This document shows, piece by piece, positions 61,517-64,000 of a DNA stretch of 64,000 nt. The translations under genes were made by a program, and so were the position numbers. The notes below the pieces were generated by a model. The model searched no databases, was not told the origin of the DNA, and saw only the letters and a list, made by a program, of their open reading frames with translations. The stretch is from Streptomyces antimycoticus (GTDB taxonomy: Bacteria > Actinomycetota > Actinomycetes > Streptomycetales > Streptomycetaceae), in contig NZ_BJHV01000002.1 of NCBI RefSeq assembly GCF_005405925.1, positions 62,001-126,000 on the forward strand, in the 5' to 3' direction. Position 1 is the first letter of the stretch; each line of letters begins with the position of its first letter.

Positions 61517-64000
61517 CTACTGGGTGGCGCGCAGGTGGTCTTGACGGGCGATGACCAGGGCGCGCCAGCGTTCTCGGACGGTGTGTGCGTCGTAAAGCCA
61601 CTGGATGGTGCTTCCGGCGGGTTGGGGCAGGTTGCCCATGGCGGTGGCGATGTCGACGTAGTAGGTGAAGTCGCCGTTGGCGGTTGCTTCGCGCAGGCGG
61701 TCGAGGGTGGCGGTGAGGTCGTGTGGTGCGTCGCGTACGGCGTGGTGGAAGGCGAGGGCGGTTTCCAGGAGTGGGGTGAGCCAGGCGAGGCCGGCAACGG
61801 TGATTTCGGTGCGCAGCATGGTGGCGCGGTCGGTGACGTCGTGGTCGGTGCCGGCGTCGCGGAGGAGGGCGGCGACGTGAGCGTAGAGGGTGGTGGCGCG
61901 TTGGTCGAGCGGGGCGAGGTACTGGTGGGCGAGGGCGAGTTCGTCGTCGGCGCGGTGTGGGTCGGTGAAGGCGGTGACCAGGGCGAGGAGGGTCTGGGCG
62001 ATGGCTCGCTCGCCGGGGGCGTTGTGCTGTTCGGCTTCGGTCCGTGCGGCTTCGAAGGCGGCGATGGCGTTGTCGATGTCGCCGTGGGGCCATCTGATGT
62101 GGGCCAGGACGCGGTGGTGGCGGCCTTTCCAGCCCAGGGTGGGGATGGCGGCCAGCGCGGTGGGGAAGTCGCCCCGGATGCGGGCGAGGTTGGCCAGGCC
62201 GCGGTGGGCGCGTGGGGCGAGCCGGCCGTCGGCGTCGGCGACCTGGCGCATGCCGTGCGCGGCGGCGTCGGTGCGGCCGAGGTCTTTGTGGGCTTTCGCC
62301 CGGTAGTACAGGGCGAGTTCGGTGAGTTCGCCGGAGAGTAGGCCGGTGCTCAGGACGGCGGTGAGGCGTTCGGCGGTGCGTTCGCGGTGCTCGTGCTGGC
62401 GGCGGGCGATGGCGGTGAGGAGCTCGGCCAGGGCGTCGGCGGGTGTGTCCGGGCCCGGCTGCGGCTCGGTGCCGGGGGAGGGGCTAGGGGTGTGGGTGGG
62501 TGGGGCGAGGGGTTCCCAGACGGAGTCGGCGGTGTAGGCGAAGGCGGCCTCGGTGAGCCAGCCGAGGTCGCTCAGGTGGTGGTCGCGAGCCAGGCGCAGG
62601 CCCTGGCGCAGGCACGCGACGAGGAGGGTCCGGCTGGGGAGGAGGGTGCTGGTGTCCTGCCATTGCCGGCCGAGGGCGGCGAGGGCGCGTTCGGCGGCTC
62701 GGTGCCAGTCGGCGGGGGTCCAGTGGTCCTCGGTGTGGTCGTCGGCGCGTAGCGCGGTGCGGATGGCGCCGTGCAGGTGGTAGGGCCAGATCGCGTGTGG
62801 ATCCTCGGTGATCATCGGCCGCTCGACGAGCCGGCGTGCCGCCGCCTGGTGGGCCAGGCCCGCCGCTTGGGTGGCCAGGTCGAGGTCGAAGGCGTCCAGC
62901 AGGCTGGCGCTGCGCAGGACATGGCGCTCGTCGACAGTGAGGTCGGAGAGGGTGCGGGCGATGAGGGCGGGGAAGGTGTGGTCGAAGTCGGCGAGGGTGG
63001 GGGTGCGGCCGGTGCGGCGGATCTCCAGGAAGCGTGCGACGGCCAGGTCCAGGTGGAGCGGCAGGCCGTGCGAGCGCTGGGTGATGACCGCGCGGATGTC
63101 AGGGCCGATCAGCGGCCGGCCGTTGTGGGTGAGGCGGTGGGCGAGGTAGGTGTCGCAATCCTGCTCGGAGAAGTCCCCGATCAGGTGCTGGCGGGCGCCG
63201 CCCTGCCCGGTGGCCCGGGCCGGCCGCCCGGAGCGGGCGGCCAGGCCGGGCCAGGCGGCGGGGCCGGTGTAGTCGAGCTGGCCCTGGAGAGCGTCGTCGG
63301 CCCACTGAAGACGGTTGCGGCCGCTGATGACGAAGAAGCAGTTCGGCATGAGCCATACCAGGCGTTGCAGGAGCCGCTCGGCGTCACGGTGGCGGTCGCC
63401 GGTGTCCTCGAAGGTGTCCAGCAGGATCACCGGCGTGACCTTTCTGTCGGCCGGGAGCTGGGCGAGCTCCCACGCCAGCAGGTGCGGATAGAAGGACAAG
63501 GTGTCCAGATCGGGTTCGGCCTCCAGCAGGTCGGCCAGCCGCGCGCACCCGGCGAGTGCGCGGACGGTCTGCCGGCGCTCCCGCAGCGCCCGCACCAGGG
63601 AGCCGGTCACCTGGCCGACCGCGGACCCGACGGTGCCGGGCAGGAGCAGGGCCTGGGCGACGTCGGACAGCGCGGACTGCATCTGCTGCGGCAGCGCCCG
63701 GCTGAATCGGGAGGTCAGCCCGCCGCGGTGCAGGTACTCCTCCAGGGGCTCGCCGGGATGCTGGTGCTCCCAGTACCGGCGCAGCGCCACGTCGAAGGCG
63801 GGCAGGGGGCCGAGCTCGGCGAGCGCGGCCCGGATCGTGAGGACGATCCGTTTGAAGTCGGTGCTGGCGGAGCGGGCGAGGTCGATGCGTACGGGCCAGA
63901 TCCGCTCGCCGGACCAGGTCGGGGCGCCCCACTGGGCGGGCCGGCGTCCGGCGTCGGCGAGCGCGGCCTCCAGCTTGCGCGACAGCGTCGTCTTGCCGAT
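61517..64000 (-). CDS. Partial STAND/AAA NTPase with TPR-like C-terminus
   Basis: The reverse strand is open from the right edge to 61517 (827 residues visible, N-terminus missing). The first residues, IGKTTLSRKLEAALADAG, are the end of a Walker A motif. Later VTPVILLDTFEDTGDRHRDA is Walker B and LMPNCFFVISGRNRLQW the sensor region. A winged helix follows near 300 (VDERHVLRSASLLDAFDLDL). The C-terminal 350 residues are helical and repeat-like (LYYRAKAHKDLGRTDAAAHG, GDFPTALAAI, PHGDIDNAIAAFEAARTEAE), consistent with TPRs. This is a third STAND protein in the window. Confidence 0.8.
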   Translation of the reverse strand: MGKTTLSRKLEAALADAGRRPAQWGAPTWSGERIWPVRIDLARSASTDFKRIVLTIRAALAELGPLPAFDVALRRYWEHQHPGEPLEEYLHRGGLTSRFSRALPQQMQSALSDVAQALLLPGTVGSAVGQVTGSLVRALRERRQTVRALAGCARLADLLEAEPDLDTLSFYPHLLAWELAQLPADRKVTPVILLDTFEDTGDRHRDAERLLQRLVWLMPNCFFVISGRNRLQWADDALQGQLDYTGPAAWPGLAARSGRPARATGQGGARQHLIGDFSEQDCDTYLAHRLTHNGRPLIGPDIRAVITQRSHGLPLHLDLAVARFLEIRRTGRTPTLADFDHTFPALIARTLSDLTVDERHVLRSASLLDAFDLDLATQAAGLAHQAAARRLVERPMITEDPHAIWPYHLHGAIRTALRADDHTEDHWTPADWHRAAERALAALGRQWQDTSTLLPSRTLLVACLRQGLRLARDHHLSDLGWLTEAAFAYTADSVWEPLAPPTHTPSPSPGTEPQPGPDTPADALAELLTAIARRQHEHRERTAERLTAVLSTGLLSGELTELALYYRAKAHKDLGRTDAAAHGMRQVADADGRLAPRAHRGLANLARIRGDFPTALAAIPTLGWKGRHHRVLAHIRWPHGDIDNAIAAFEAARTEAEQHNAPGERAIAQTLLALVTAFTDPHRADDELALAHQYLAPLDQRATTLYAHVAALLRDAGTDHDVTDRATMLRTEITVAGLAWLTPLLETALAFHHAVRDAPHDLTATLDRLREATANGDFTYYVDIATAMGNLPQPAGSTIQWLYDAHTVRERWRALVIARQDHLRATQ

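Overview
The window looks like accessory DNA of a Streptomyces-type actinomycete: very GC-rich, strong third-position GC bias, many GTG starts, GTGA/ATGA gene overlaps, leaderless-looking promoters and long GC-rich terminators. Gene content is that of a plasmid, an integrated plasmid or a chromosome arm: many regulators, secreted nucleases and inhibitors, replication-type genes, STAND NTPases, insertion-sequence wreckage, and almost no core metabolism. No rRNA, tRNA or CRISPR array was seen.

Layout. 1-5.1 kb: a partial Cys-rich protein, then a regulatory cluster (GntR-UTRA regulator with an overlapping P-loop kinase-like gene, an HTH-TPR regulator, a GntR-GNAT fusion), each with candidate operators. 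5.6-8.6 kb: a small conserved-looking peptide, a winged-helix protein resembling plasmid replication/regulatory proteins, and a DciA-like (DUF721) protein. 8.7-10.7 kb: a convergent DUF5131 (three-Cys-motif) and TcmP pair sharing a perfect terminator. 11.3-14.6 kb: a NACHT STAND NTPase with an N-terminal HTH, divergent from a tiny membrane protein. 15-20 kb: secreted lectin-like protein, TIGR02391 protein, secreted HNH nuclease, AbiEii-type nucleotidyltransferase toxin pair and a small Cys protein. 20-29 kb: sigma-like operon, secreted protein, ABC transporter, membrane proteins, secreted-type DNA/RNA endonuclease. 29-40 kb: peptidase inhibitor I36 protein, second HNH nuclease, methyltransferase, Ku, small operons, second sigma-like operon, lipoproteins, Nudix hydrolase. 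40-48 kb: transposase wreckage around a third HNH nuclease and a second copy of the AbiE module, then an AhpD-like protein with an AraC regulator.

The best-defined new object is a 7.3-kb Tn3-family transposon at 48373-55660. It has perfect 36-bp terminal inverted repeats, a 5-bp AATCC target duplication, a resolvase and a transposase, and it carries an NB-ARC/TPR STAND protein plus a small two-span membrane protein as cargo. It sits inside an ISL3 transposase gene; removing it restores that reading frame exactly, and the ISL3 element itself abuts a truncated IS256 fragment. Tn3 transport of an NLR-like sensor together with a membrane partner is the main hypothesis offered here.

56-64 kb: SDR oxidoreductase, truncated TIGR02391 gene, uracil-DNA glycosylase-like gene, small coiled-coil operon, a membrane protein and a third STAND NTPase that runs off the right edge. 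Several genes carry single-base frameshifts, often in C/G runs, so either decay or base-level errors in the assembly must be considered.
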